Positions 11,515 to 23,939 of a stretch of 64,000 nt of DNA are shown piece after piece. Position numbers and translations under genes: made by a program. Every line of letters begins with the position of its first letter. Positions within the stretch are counted from its first letter, which is position 1. Origin of the DNA: Leptidea sinapis (Eukaryota > Arthropoda > Insecta > Lepidoptera > Pieridae); the NCBI RefSeq assembly GCF_905404315.1, contig NC_066290.1, forward strand, positions 5,021,453 to 5,085,452, given 5' to 3'. The notes below the pieces were generated by a model. That model searched no databases and was not told the DNA's origin. It saw only the letters and a program-made list of their open reading frames with translations.

Positions 11515-12900
11515 ATTACACGGATGAGAATACCGCGAGGTTGGTCTACTTCAGCTATTTTCATAGTCTGATGACATACGGTATTTTACTTTGGGGCATG
11601 CTGCCGATGTTAACACCATTTTCACACTGCAGAAGCGAGCTATTCATGCCATCTATAAATTAGGACCAAGAATGTCACTAAGGGAAAAATTAAAGGAAAT
11701 AAAAGTTTTGATTTTAACATCGCAATACATATATGAAAACCTTGTTTATGTAAAAAAAAATATAAATTCGTTTAAAAAAATTAGTGACACTCATAATGTC
11801 AATACTAGAAATAGGGATAGGCTTGCTGTTCATGTAAGTCGACTCCAAAAAGTCACAACTTCATTCAGAGGTCTGTGTATACGTTTTTATAATAAGGTCC
11901 CTATTGACATTCAGAACTTACCTTTAAATGAATATAAATCAGTGCTAAAGAAAAAGTTGTATACAAAAGGGTACTATAAAATATCTTAATATCTGGATCT
12001 AAAGAACCCTTGGGACTGAGCTGCTGGGCTGTTACATGTCAGTCTTAGTTTGATAAATGTCATTATAGTTATATAATTTAAATATTAATATTGTTTCTGT
12101 TTTTTAATCAATTTTAATAATCATTATCATGAGTTATGTAATTTGAAACAAAATTGTAAGTAGAGGCATTTAGTAAGTATTGCATAATATGTAGATGAAC
12201 TCGAACTGTTTTGTTATTCGGTAGATTTCTCGTGGCAGGTATCGTCATGCTCGCTTAAATGCCTCTGCTTGTGGCGGCGACGTGGGGCGGGTCGTTCCCT
12301 TCCCTAAAATATGGTCGAGGGAGGCGATGGCTGGTCCATGCGTCATGCTCGTGAACGGGTGCTACTCGTGGGGGCTGGATGATCTTGTTACCGGGAGGTC
12401 TGCTTGATGTGTTTTTTTTATTATTATTATTTTCTTTAAAGTTAAAGTTATTATATATTTAATTTTACTAAATGCTCACATAATGCCTCTATTTATTTAC
12501 GGTATGTGTGGATTGATGCATCTACTATACTCAATAACTCTTGTGTTTATAAGTATTAATTTACTTTTTTTTTCTTTTTTTGACTTACTCATGTAAGCCA
12601 TTCAGTTTTTGACTTTTGAGTATTTTGTTGCGTCACTTTGCATATATTGTAATTGAAATGATTTGTAAAACAACTAAAATGTAAATCTTGACTTAAAAGA
12701 GTGGCAATGAGTTTCTTGCTACTTCTTCTCATTAGCTCAACCCTTTACGAAGTAGCGGTAAATTCAATAAGAAACAATATTTATATTTTTTTTTGACATT
12801 CATGTTTCATTTTTGTGACAAAATGACATTTTTTCAAGTGTCATTTTTGTGACCTACATGAATAAAGTGTTTTTGAATTTGAATTTGAATTAAAAAAAAT
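11515..12900 (+). pseudogene. LINE 3' end: reverse transcriptase C-terminus plus long 3' UTR
   Basis: The frame 11591-11989 encodes the post-catalytic end of a non-LTR reverse transcriptase (FTLQKRAIHAIYKLG, CIRFYNKVPIDIQNLPLNEY). Just upstream, another frame gives VYFSYFHSLMTYGILLWG-like sequence. A related but different copy is at 45405-46010. The 3' part (12640-12900) is a repeat tail, AAAGAGTGGCAATGAGTTTC...GAATAAAGTG, ending in GAATTTGAATTTGAATT. The same tail recurs at 50830-51020. The copy is 5'-truncated and not functional. Confidence 0.8.
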
Positions 12901-13233
12901 ATAGTCTAAAAACGTGTCGCGTAATTTAAGAAATAGAAAATTACCAATTAAGTATCAACTTTTACTTAAAGCATGTATAATTGGAGAAAAGAAGATTTTT
13001 TGACGAATTTTTTCAATAACAAAGTGCAATCGCCAGATCACTAATTAAAAATATATTCCAATATACTTGTTTTTCGCTCTTCTGTAAAATATATTTTTTA
13101 CACTTATGCTTTAGTTCTTCTCAAGGTACGATATTTACGTTAAACAAAATTTCCTTGCATTGTTCCCATGGTAACCTTGCTATGATAACAAAAGTTTTCT
13201 AATACAACGCCGTGGGTACCATGACGAGCCGTG
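12901..13233 (+). promoter_or_regulatory. Upstream region and short uORF of FAM161
   Basis: Non-coding DNA directly before the FAM161 start. An ATG at 13221 (context TACCATGAC) opens a nine-codon frame ending at 13247 that overlaps the ATG at 13234 in another frame. If the transcript includes it, it could lower use of the first main start and favour the ATG at 13297. No TATA box or other site could be named with confidence. Confidence 0.35.
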
Positions 13234-16200
13234 ATGCACAGTTGTAGTGTTTTTACAAACTCGTGTATCAAAATACCAGTGGACCCAATAAGCAAAATGC
13301 CGAAAACAGCTTACGAGCGAATCGAGAAAAAGAATGAATCGACTTCATTAGTATCGTCCCCAACAATCTCTTTGGCAGACCCCGATTTGGATGCGGAAAA
13401 ATTAAAAGATTTCTACCGCAGCATACCTGACTACAATGATATAAATCATTTGCCTGAAAATGAATTTTATACAACCTTAAAGTTGTTGAGGGAGAAAAAA
13501 AAAGCTGTGCTTGGAATGGCAATTGGAGGGGAGACCTTTAAGGAGACCAATGATTTGGTGCAACACAAAGAAGATGATATTGAAAATAAAATAAAATTAT
13601 TACAACTAAGAAGCCCATCAAAAGTACGAAATTCAAGCGCTTTGAGCAGTAACAAAAATACAAGGACCCAAATGCCTACACTCCGTAATGGAAAAAAAGT
13701 AGTTCGAAATACTTCAAGCATAATAGAAACCAACAATGAAGTATCTCGAGCTAAAACAATTAACAGTGCTTTGAGTGTGACAGGAAATTCAAAATTAGAC
13801 CGACCAAAAAGGAATCATTCGGCATGTTCAATTACCTGGCAGGACAATAAAGATTTGAGAAATGAATTAGATGACAAATTCGCAAAGTTTTTTGAAAATA
13901 GAAATTGTAGTTCAAATGTAAATGATGACATTGAGTTTAGGACTCGAAGTATGCCGTCGAGTCCTCTAAGGAGCAGGCGTACCAGTCTCTCTACAAAAAG
14001 ACGAGGTATAACTGTTCCAAAACCGTTTAAAATGACTGAAAGGTAACATTCTTTGGTTTTCCATACTTCTATGTTATAGAGCTAGTAATCATATCTAAGC
14101 GTTGAAATAACAGTTACCTACTAACAGTACCAAACGAATTTAGATTTTATGTTACATACTTGAACCTTTCCTTCTTTGATGAACAATTTCTCTTTAATTA
14201 ATTTCTGCAATGATGACCTCTACCCAATACACTCTTGTAAAAACAGAGAAATCACACGAGGGCTGTGTGTCTCTCGGATGATTTTACGCGCATTTTATGG
14301 TGATGGATAGGTACTCATATTGTAGCGAGTGTTGTGCCATTGTGGTGTCTCCAACACTATCAAAGGACAAATGAAAATACAGAATACCAATCTGAGTCCC
14401 AGATTATACCTTTCGGAATATACGTAGGCCACACTAAAAGTTTTGCGTAACTTAAAAAAACAACATGTTATAACCAAAATATTATTTAATGTAATATTAA
14501 TAATGTTTATTGCTTTTCAAAATACTCTCCTTTACATTTTAAACATTTTTTAATGCGATCAATCTATTTTTTAAAACAGCAGAAACACAGATCTGAAGGC
14601 ATGTTTTCTACGTGCTGATTGAACGCTTTCACAGCCTCTTCGGAATTGGTAAAAGTGAAACATTTTTTTTATGAAAATACGGGACAGGACGAGCAGGACG
14701 TCCAGATGATGGTAATTGATACGCCCTTCCCATTATAATGCAGTGACGCTCAGGATTCTTGAAAAGCCCAAAAATTCTGAGCGGCACTAGGATTGCGCTC
14801 GTCACCTTGAGACATAAGGTGTTAAGTCTCATTTTCCCAGTAATTTCACTAGCTACGGCTGCGGCGCCCTTGAGACTACACATTACTGCTTCACGGCAGA
14901 AATAGGCGCCGTTGTGGTACCCATAATCTAGCCGGCATCATGTGCAAAGGAGCCTCCCACTGGAACATCTCTCCCCTTTCATCAAATCTTTGATTTTGGG
15001 AAAAATACAGAAATCACAGGGATATGTGCAGGATGGGTGAAGAGATGTACTTTATTGGAAGCTAAAACCACCACTACCACTTGGCATTAACACTCCTTTG
15101 ATCTTCAAGTGGAATTGTGCATATGGGGCCCGTAGCTGAGAAAAAAAATCATTTTTTTACCAACGTTTCTCGCCTGCCTCGCTTTTGTTGCCCTGTTCTC
15201 ATTTTCAAACACCCATTCACAAGATTGCTGTTTTGTTTCGGGTTCTAAACAATAAATCCACGTTTCGTCTCCTGTGTTAATGTCATAAACAGCATTAGAA
15301 TGTCCGTGGTCGCACTTTTTTAGCATCTGTGAGCACCATTCCACGCCAGCCCGCTTCTGCATCGCTGTCAATTCATGAAGGATCCATCGACGACAAAATT
15401 TCCGAACTTTCAATTCTTCGTGTAAAATTTTCTGAATTTGGCTCACACCAATCCCCAATAGTCCTCGAATTGTCTCATATGTATTCCGCGGATTTTCTTC
15501 AATTAGCCGCTAAACAGTAGCCACATTATTTTCGTTGACGGCAGTTGAAGACCGCCCTTCACGAAATTCGTCATGTAAAGAAACCATTGCCTCACGATGC
15601 TCAAGCACGGTGCTTCTCTCCCAAGATAATTTGTGTAAGAGTGTGTCAATATTTAAAAAAAAGCATTTTGAAGACGAATGGCATAGTCTTGCGGAGAGAG
15701 AACTTTTAAAATCGTAAAAAAAAACGATCTAAAATCTTAATTCCATATTCGTTATTTTGATGTGTGATAAGAATCAATTGACAAATGATTTCCCGCCAAT
15801 TGTTTTTATTAGTAAGAAGGTTACAACGTTTCAAAAAATATAACATTCAAAATTCAAATAGTTCCGATTAGCTAGTGCAAAACTTTTAGTGTGCCCCATG
15901 TACAGCATATACCGCGGCTGTAGTTCCTATGACGTTGCAAGAGAATGTGGGCGGCGGTGATCACTTAATATTAGGTATGCTCGTTTATCCTCCTCTTCCA
16001 TACAAAATATATTGTTGCGTGTGGTGCTAAGGTGATAGAATTCAGAGACAAAAATCAGGTTAATAAATAATAGTTAAAAAAAACTAAGAAACACGGTTTA
16101 TATAAAGTCAACTAAAAAATAGAAAATAAATTTTAGTAAATTTAAATTGAAATATTTATTATTCATGTTTTAGTTAAATTTTCTATAAAAGCGTATTTTT

Positions 16201-19200
16201 AAAACTATTAAGTACATCAATTCCTGCCTTATCGACTATAGATAAAAATTATATAAATTGACAAAAATCTTATTTGCAAATTGAATAATGGAATTATCTT
16301 ATCAAATAAGTGTATTGTCATCGGATAAATCTACAAAGTTCGAATGAAATTTGGCCGTTAAAATTGGGTCAAAATCGCTTCTAAAGGAGTCAGTTACAAA
16401 CATACATACATACAAACATACAAGTGAAGCTAATATTAAGCGTGTAAAAATAGCTGTACATCTATTATGAACACTCCCCGCGTTAGTTATACTATTTAAA
16501 TATAACATTGAAGACGTATTTTTATTTCTTCCAGGGATGAAGAAGATCGTATAGTCAACGAACTGCGTTCCATACAAAAGTCATTTTCCGAAGACATGCT
16601 CGATCGGAAATGTAAAAGAAAAGGTTTCAGGGCAAACCCAGTACCCATAGAGTCCCGGATACTGTTGTATGATAAGATTATGGAAGACCAAGCGATGAGG
16701 TAAAATAGTAATTTATAACTATCATTTATTGCCAGCACAGCTTATAAAAATACATTTAATTAAACATAGAAAGAAAGAAAGAAAAATCATTTATTCACTT
16801 AGGTCAAAATGACACTTATGAATGTCAAAGATTTATAAAAAGTTGAAATACTTCAAAAAAAATGTATAACTTAATCTTAATATGATTTATTACGGAAACT
16901 ATATTTCAAAATTATTTTTAACTCACTTTAATCAAAGAGAAGTTGGCACAGTTGGAAGTGCGCTCGCACGGAACGCGAGATATCGTGGATTCGGGTACCG
17001 CATCGTTCATAAAATTTTGTTTTCAGTTTTATTTGTGTGTGATTATGTTTTTGATCACATGATAGAAGTAAAAATATTAATTTATAAAATTGTTCAAGAA
17101 CGCAGTGTAATTACAAAATATGCAAGAAGTCAAAGTTCAATAACGCTAGCGTTCGTTCGTAACGCTCTTGCCAGACATTCACCAGCTTACTCCCCAAGTC
17201 AAGCGTGCGTTAAGAAGTTTTATCTACACCCATGCTTCAAATCCTCTATTAAATATTCTAAAACAGTTAGCTTATTGCCAACATTAAAATATCTAATGTC
17301 CTAATAACCATTACATCATCCAAACGAGTGTTGTAATGAAATTCAGTACAATATTACATCATCCTTTTTCATTACAACACTCTTTTTGATGATGTAATGG
17401 TTACTAGGACTGACTTCTTTAATGTTAGCAGTGAACTAACTGTCTCAGAATCTTTTATAGAGGATTCATATTATGGGTGTAGATAAAGTCTTGAATGCAA
17501 CTTTTGATAATTAGGTATTAAAACACTCATGTGATACTATTATCACACTCGGCTTCGCCTCCGATTCGCCTCGCCGAATAACCCACAATGTGTTTTAATA
17601 CCCCTTATTACACAACAGTTGCATAAATAACTATTACTTCACAAATAATTAAGCTGTAACGGCTCAATTCAGTCGCAAATGTTACGCAACGCAATTTTGT
17701 CAATCTGCCGCATTAGATGTTATAAGTCAAAAGATACACTTACCTTATATTATATGGAATAAGAAGCAGATGGCCTACTTGATGTAAAGCTGCATCTTCT
17801 GCCCATAACATTAACATAACAGTCTCTAAATGACAATGATCTGCTACTGAGATATACGCAATACACATACAACCTTAATTAACCTTTTTAAGGAGAGCAA
17901 TAACAAAAATCAACAGTGAAGCAGAATTGAGAGCCCAAATGAAACCGTTCAGTTTTACAAAGCGCGAGGAAAATGGTTCTGGTCTTTGTGAAAGAGCCTG
18001 TCATATTGTGCCTAAGACCAAAAAGAAGAAGCGATTCAGGGCCCGACCTGTACCTAAAAGTTTATTTTCCAATTACTTTTATAACAAAGTAAAAGAGGAC
18101 AACTTCTTCAGGTAAACTTCAACTTTTTTGAATTTTTTATGGAAAAGGAGGACAAGCGAGCTTACGGGTCATCAAGTGATCACCGCCGCCCACTTTCTCT
18201 TGCAACACCAGAGGATTCACAGGAGCGTTCCTGGCTTTTGAGGAAGGAAGAAATTAATATTAATAATGTTACTATAGCGTGTGTTTTTTTAATACAGAAG
18301 AAATCCTAATCCAGAAAACATACAGAAAGACTGTCTCAGGGACTACTTGCTCTTTTTTTGTAAATACAATTTTGGTATTGTTTTGGTCAAACGCGAGTTG
18401 TCCATGAAAATGAGTCATTTTGATGAAAAATTTTTTTAATGCCGTTCGACACATGTGAGCCTTGAGTTTAAGGTTAAGCCTGTTAAAAAGGCCATGTTCC
18501 TTGGTCCTTTGTTCTAGTCTAGTCTTCATCTAACTTCAATCTTGTATATATCTGTTGTTTTATTACGGCTAATTTTGTATGAAGTAATGTAAACAGAATC
18601 GAATTAAATGGCGAGAATTCTATACATTGAGACTTTTTTATTGCATATATTTGATTTCTAGGAGCATGAACCGTCGAATCAGAGCTGAAGAGATGTTACG
18701 TAACGCAATTACTCCGGGGACCATGACGTCTCGAGAACGAAGCCGGCTGTCCACTCCTGGAGCTCATAGTGACCTGCCCGTAGACCCGTCGCCTGCTGCA
18801 CCCTCCGTCACCTCGTCCGACTATCTACGATCTAGTCCTACGAAAACCCTCCGCAAAAACAAAACCTTTATTACTACCAGCCCTCAACCATTTCGTTTAA
18901 ATACTGCTGATAGAGCTGATAAAAAGGTTAAGTATTTACTCTTTATAAAATTTAAGTAGGTACCTACCTATACCTACTGTAGTGAATTAAAATGCAAAAC
19001 TCAGCTCATTTTCACCAAACTCTAATGATAATAAGACAACATACTATGACGGTTTCATCTAAATAATCATTTTATTTTAGATGAAAGATATAGTGAGAAA
19101 AATAAATAGTGACAGCAAATGTTCGATCAGTTCAAACAGCAACCAGGATAACTGTGGATCCAGTAAAGCATACTCCGCTTTAGAATTGAAAGGTGTCGAG

Positions 19201-20947
19201 TCAGGAAGATCTAATTTAGCAGCCATTCTGCGGGCAGAGGCAGTAAGAAGGAGATTTGACTTAGAAGCGGCGCAAAGCATGGCAGAACAGAGACGACGAA
19301 ACGAAATGAAGTATCGAGGCCGTTTGCTACGATCAAACCCAGCTTGGTATCTTGTGAAGAATAAGTATGGTTATGGTTTATTATCTTTCTCAAAAACACC
19401 TACGGGTAATGATCGTGCTGGTTGCACCACTGTGGCAAAAAGTTGTGAGGTGTTAGACATAGAACACTGCACATACAGTTAGATTAACTCCTGCTCAAAT
19501 TCAAATATTTTGATTCAAAATACGATTTTATATCACTTATTGAAAGTCAAAAACTACCACCCATACCAAAAAGTATACCAGAGGAGAAAGGGCTGAGGGC
19601 AGTTGGTCCATTCCCAATCTGTAATATCATTAAGAAAGGCATTTATGTTATAATATCCTTTACCACACAAACATTTTTTTAAAAATTCTTTGTATTTCGT
19701 AATACATATTTTATTTAAAACTTTAATTCTGGGATCCTGTTGTAAAAGCATATACATCGCCCCACAAAAGACTTACTAACTCGCCTAATTCGAGTAGTAG
19801 GCATTATAAGTTTATGTGTGTACCGTACCTGGTGTTAAATTTATGGTTATGACAGTTTCTCGTAAATTCACATATGTGTCTATGTACATACATTACATTA
19901 TCAAGAATATATTGAGAAGCAACAGTTGACTGTTGCTCTCATGTTAACTTCTTTAAAAGGCATAAAAAGGCATAAAAGGCATTTATTCCAAATTGATTCC
20001 TTTAGAATTCTTTTTGATGTCACATCTAATATACTAGACCTACCGCTTCGGAAACAAATGGTGCTCTGAGAGAGAAGACGCGGCGCAAGAAACTCTCCCA
20101 GTATTTGTTTTTTTGCGCTCTTTTCAATAAAAATATACAATATTGTACAGTCATTCCTATCGCTATAAAATAATATGGTATCTATTGTAATCATGACATA
20201 CATTTTTCTGAACCAATAAGAACTAGTTAAATGAAAAAAATATATACGAAATGTTTAAGATACGTTAATTATTTCAAAAGCGTATATTCAAATATATGAA
20301 TGATCCTTGCTTTTATTTTATTCCAGAATGTTAATGTGTAGTTTATCAAAGTATATTTCAATTCATAAAAATTTAATCTAAGCAAATACACTTGCTAAGT
20401 GAAAGTTTATTTATACCTAGTGCCGGTACGTCAGTAAAATTAATAAGACAATGATGTTTTTACAAATGAGCTTCAAAGTGACTTGATTGGTATTTAACAC
20501 CAACGCCTATTACCTATACCTACAAGCTGATGTTGATTTTTAAGAATAATTGAACCAAAATATCGTAAAGATGATTAAATAAACAATTAAATAATAATTC
20601 ATAATATTTTTAGTAACAGTAACATCCATTTTAGCCACGAGGAAGATATAGCAATGAGGCTTCAAACACGGAGAGACGAAGAGAGATTACGCAGAGAAGA
20701 ATACATGCATGAAATGGAACTGATGTATGGAAGAGTTCAACAACAACCAATGTTGTTTGAAAGATTGTACGCACCACGGCCTCCCAACACTCCAATTGAT
20801 TTTCTACAGCTCTCACCCCGAAAGACTACTAAAAAAAAACATTGTTCAAAGAAACCTAAACAATCACATTTCACAAGTCCGTCGGTATCTGATTTTCAGG
20901 ATGAACATTTGAGAGATGTAAATGTATATTTTGATAAAATGGATTAG
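13234..20947 (+). CDS. FAM161: FAM161-family centrosomal/ciliary microtubule-binding protein, six exons
   Basis: Exons: 13234-14042, 16535-16699, 17917-18111, 18662-18926, 19081-19364, 20635-20947; the phases (2,2,2,0,2) join into about 676 codons, close to the length of vertebrate FAM161A. Exon 1 is a low-complexity N-terminus with Ser/Lys-rich stretches. Exons 2-6 carry the family signature: KGFRANPVPIESRILLYDKI, MKPFSFTKREE, a second RFRARPVPKSLFSNYF, and a charged coiled-coil-like end RRDEERLRREEYMHEMELMY followed by QQPMLFERL. FAM161 proteins bind microtubules at centrioles and cilium bases; that role here is by homology. The start may be Met at 13234 or Met at 13297 (better context, AAAATGCCG). 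In exon 5 another phase-2 donor exists (AA|GTATCG, 19306-19311); I chose the later one because it keeps RLLRSNPAWYLVKN. Introns hold a mariner and SINE/LINE pieces. Confidence 0.88.
14043..14427. other. FAM161 intron 1, part before the mariner
   Basis: Intronic DNA. No exon or element recognised. Confidence 0.5.
14428..15895 (-). mobile_element. mariner element in FAM161 intron 1, with defective transposase
   Basis: Terminal inverted repeats CACACTAAAAGTTTTGC are seen at 14430-14447 and, inverted, at 15877-15893. The minus strand encodes a mariner transposase: the frame 15458-15105 has IGVSQIQKILHEELKVRKFC, CRRWILHELTAMQKRAGVEW and the first catalytic Asp in INTGDETWIYCLEPETKQQS. The C-terminal end GEYFEKQ is at about 14530-14510. 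Between about 15100 and 14640 the second-Asp block (HHDN-type) is missing, frames are broken, and a SINE is inserted, so the copy is inactive. It is antisense to its host gene. Confidence 0.85.
14664..14962. repeat. SINE-like insertion inside the mariner
   Basis: A block unlike the flanking transposase, containing ACTGCTTCACGGCAGAAATA and a T-rich edge at 14664. It separates the mariner C-terminal codons (before 14660) from the rest (after 14965). The sequence resembles widespread lepidopteran interspersed repeats; the family name is not claimed. Confidence 0.6.
15896..16534. other. FAM161 intron 1, part after the mariner
   Basis: Intronic DNA. It includes a repeat-tail-like stretch at 16385-16430 (CAAACATACATACATACAAA), typical of LINE/SINE ends. 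No gene. Confidence 0.4.
16760..17060. repeat. LINE tail fragment (-) and tRNA-derived SINE head (+) in FAM161 intron 2
   Basis: 16765-16840 has GAAAGAAAGAAAGA then AATCATTTATTCACTTAGG, which read in reverse is a common LINE 3' end. 16935-17040 on the plus strand carries a tRNA-like head (GGCACAGTTGGAAGTGCGC, then GTGGATTCGGGTACCGC) matching the SINE at 1442-1600 on the other strand. Confidence 0.6.
17140..17640. mobile_element. Hairpin MITE, copy 1 (FAM161 intron 2)
   Basis: A long foldback: 17220-17335 pairs with 17385-17485 (for example AACCATTACATCATCC against GGATGATGTAATGGTT-like sequence, and TATCTACACCC against GGGTGTAGATA). At its right end a second hairpin pairs TTAGGTATTAAAACACTCATGTG with CACAATGTGTTTTAATACCCC (17513-17600), ending ACACAACAGTTGCATAA. 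The same modules occur in reverse order at 28535-29245. No coding capacity. Confidence 0.65.
18130..18245 (-). repeat. LINE 3' tail fragment
   Basis: Reverse complement of the LINE 3' end seen at 25150-25250 and 42310-42430: in plus orientation TTTTTATGGAAAAGGAGGAC...CACCGCCGCCCAC...TTGCAACACCAGAGGA. Only the extreme 3' end is present, in FAM161 intron 3. Confidence 0.7.
19490..20215 (-). pseudogene. Two LINE 3'-end fragments in FAM161 intron 5
   Basis: The minus frame 19757-19554 gives KVLNKICITKYKEFLKKCLC and GKGYYNINAFLNDITDWEW, the C-terminal end of a non-LTR reverse transcriptase of the same type as 45405-46010, followed by the tail complementary to 19495-19555. Directly beside it, 20190-19960 in reverse matches the 3' UTR of that family (AAAAGAGCGCAAAAAA, CGCTTCGGAAACAAATGG-like sequence, and a repeat of ATGCCTTTT). 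Confidence 0.75.
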
Positions 20948-20997
20948 GGCCACGTATTATTTGACGATTCGGATTTAACCAGTTTAGACCATAAGAA

Positions 20998-21003
20998 AAT
21001 AAA
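20998..21003 (+). terminator. Polyadenylation signal of FAM161
   Basis: AATAAA, 51 bases after the FAM161 stop codon. It is the first canonical signal downstream and in the right place, though AATAAA is common in AT-rich DNA. Confidence 0.5.
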
Positions 21004-22252
21004 TGACAAATACTATATAGTTGTTTCTTTAATTTTGGTTATTGTCTTTTGTTAAGTTTTTATTTTTATTTTAATAGGCAAAAGGGTGAGAGGCTCACTT
21101 CATGGAAAATAAAAAAAAATGTAGAGACTGCCGATAGATGTGAGAACTTATAATTTTATCATTAAAATTCGAAATTCCATACTGTTTCAGACAGTTAAAT
21201 TATTAATTTCAATTTATTTTGAAAACTATTAAATGTATTAATAAAAGAAAAACACTATTTCAATAATGCACAGTATAATAATTATACTCGTTATTTTTTT
21301 TTACAAAATCTAAATAAATACAGCACTAATGTTACACAATACGTCACCAGTATAGCTACAGGTATACTGCTATAAGCATTTCGGTGACGCGAACTCGCGA
21401 CATATATCACGCATTCAAAACGTGTCTAAATATATATTGTATTTATATATCTTTTTTAACTGTATATTTATCGCGTCATATTTGTCAGTGACGCAAGCGC
21501 ATAAGATTTTCCTCTACCAAAAAGTGCCCAACACGGCTAAAGTTTTCACTTCAAAAATGAACCGCTCGAGGCAAAATCACTTTATTTATTAAAGTCAAGG
21601 ATATTACCTACCCTTAAAGTTTTTTTACTCTCTCGTTTACTCTCATCGCTTTAAAAATAATGTTTCTTACAATATACCTATTATTATATATTATGTAAAG
21701 TGGTGTAACATTATATGTATACTGAAATTCTCAATATTTCACTTAAGTAAGAGAAAAAAATAATGTAAATGAATTAATTATTATAACGATAATAGATTAA
21801 TCTATACACACATACAGTGTATTAAGGTTTATAAATATATATTGTAAAAGTATAAAATATATCAAAATAGTTCAATCTTAAAAACATCGACAAAATATGC
21901 CCGTTGAGGTGGAGGGAATCTAATAACAGTATAGAAATGTTAATTATTGATTTATCATTTCCACTAACTATTTTCACATGTTTAAAAGTTATGTATAAAA
22001 AACATAAAAACATACCAAAGAATATTATACTAATACCTAGTACAGTAACACACATATTGCGGCGCGCGGCTTAGAACTAAGTGTTTGACTATTATCTATT
22101 TATTTATTTTTTAAATTTGGAATAGTATATTCTTCATTATTGCCATAATTATTTTTGTTTGACTAAAGTTTATTGAATTAATAATAATAACATTGAAATA
22201 TAATTTTTAATGGATGCAACGCGTATTAGAGTAATTGCTACTGAATTAATAT
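21004..22252. other. Intergenic DNA between FAM161 and the SP-A gene
   Basis: No gene recognised. 21330-21560 contains CGTCACCAGTATAGC and GCGCATAAGATTTTC-type words that look like old interspersed repeats. The rest is AT-rich. Confidence 0.4.
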
Positions 22253-22606
22253 AACAATATCCGGACGACCGAGCCTTGCTCGGATTTGTAAGAATGTACA
22301 AAACTTGAACAAAAAAAAACTAATAGAACATCTGAATTCGAACCGGGGTCTTCTGCTTTCCGGATCACCCAATGTCCCATCTAAGCTATTACAGTCTTGT
22401 ATATAGTGGCAAAATTTACCTTTGTATTCTAATGTTATTGTAGCTGTTTCTCATTCAAACATGGATAAAACCATTTTTTTTAATTGAAACCTAGCTAGAT
22501 CGATTTATCACCCCCGAAATCCCCTGCATACTTAAATTTATGAAAATCGTTGGAGCCGTTTCCGAGATTCAGATTATATATATATATATATATACAAAAA
22601 TTGCTC
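22253..22606 (-). repeat. Composite tRNA-derived SINE, family C copy 2
   Basis: Closely matches 3915-4232: CCGGACGACCGAGCC at one side, the tRNA-like segment GAATTCGAACCGGGGTC in reverse orientation, then ATGAAAATCGTTGGAGCCG and an AT dinucleotide run to 22600. Confidence 0.8.
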
Positions 22607-22619
22607 TTAGCGGAGCGTT

Positions 22620-22830
22620 GTGTTAATGATAATATACCGGGAATTATCATTTTGTAATGGAAGAGGGGATAGGGGTCATCTGATGGTATGTGATCTTGGC
22701 GGTACATACTGTTGTAACACCAGAGGAATCAAATATGATATCACACACTAGAAACACATTGATACGTGGCGGCCGAGGAACAAACCGAGGGCTCTCTGGA
22801 GTCTGGTGAGAGTCAACAGTTCTATCTACC
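22620..22830 (-). repeat. Decayed LINE 3' tail
   Basis: Contains GGGGTCATCTGATGGTATGTGATC and TGTTGTAACACCAGAGGAATC in part, matching in reverse the tail of the LINE family at 25150-25250. It is weakly conserved, so the boundaries are approximate. Confidence 0.5.
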
Positions 22831-23051
22831 GCACTACCGACACATCAAAAATCAATGTTTACAATAGAGTTTTTGTGTTCCACGAAGATATACTTTTTTT
22901 ATGTGCTGCCTTAGTTTCTACTGAAATCGAACCAACAACCAACGACCTTTAAAAGAAGATATTAAATAATTGATACTTTCAAAAGTTATCGTGTTTAACC
23001 TGATATGTACACTCTATTAATCCACACCTTATGGTACTATAAAAAAACTAC

Positions 23052-23492
23052 GTTTAAAAAACCGACTTCAAAAACTGAAAAGTATCAAATAACTCAAAAA
23101 TTAATTTAATACACCTCTTGTGCACCTTTACCTTTAATATTAATAAAATACTATTATTCGTATGTGCTTCATATTGATAGGTTTTAAGTCGGTGCCAAGC
23201 CCTAAACAAAATAAAACTTAATATTAGAAACAGTTTACTTACTGTAATTATTAAGGTTGTCTGACCACGGGTGTCTGTCCGCTTGGGTTTTGTTCTAGAC
23301 GAAGCTATCCCGCTCATAGTCACGCGAGTGTAGGTACCTACTATTACATTTGGCTTGGCACCGACTTCAAAGCTATCAATATGTAGCACTTACAAATAAT
23401 AGTATTTTATTAATATTAAAGGTTAAGGTTTGTGTATTAAGTTATTTTTTTAGTTATTTGATACTTTTCAGTTTTTGAAGTCTTTTTTTTAA
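23052..23492. mobile_element. Foldback element with arms of about 150 bp
   Basis: The left arm begins AAAACCGACTTCAAAAACTG; the right arm ends with its near-complement CAGTTTTTGAAGTC. Other paired parts are TATTAATAAAATACTATTATT against AATAGTATTTTATTAATATT and AAGTCGGTGCCAAGCC against GGCTTGGCACCGACTT. The short loop (about 23220-23330) is non-coding. Probably a MITE of a DNA transposon. Confidence 0.7.
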
Positions 23493-23939
23493 ACGTTTTA
23501 TTTTTTATTTTTTACTATTTAGTGTCAGTTAATAATTAAAATATATAATCAACTTGAATGAAAACTCCAACAATAACCGCACACATAAAACAATTATATC
23601 AGCCACGTAAACAAAAATTTTCATAAAAAAAAACTACTGGCCCAAAGTATGTAAAATGTTTATGGGACCATGGCATTTATTCTGCATTGAATTACGCAAG
23701 AATTACGTAAATCGGATCATAAATCTCAGAGTAATCAACCAGTGTACATACATAAAAAAATAAAGATCGAATTGATAACCTGGAGGAGATTATCAATTCA
23801 ATCGGTATTTTTTTAAAGTCGATTAAAAACCAATTTTTATTTGTTTTATTAACGTCTTTGATACCAGCTGTCTCCTACCATGTCGGTCCTTCGCAAAAAA
23901 AGCGAAACAGTATATCACAACAGGGTAAAAACAATGGAA

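Noticed and set aside
19081..19482. FAM161 ending at the stop in exon 5 (19482)
   Set aside because: The frame after 19364 loses family resemblance, while a phase-2 donor joins exactly to exon 6, which carries the conserved C-terminal segment.
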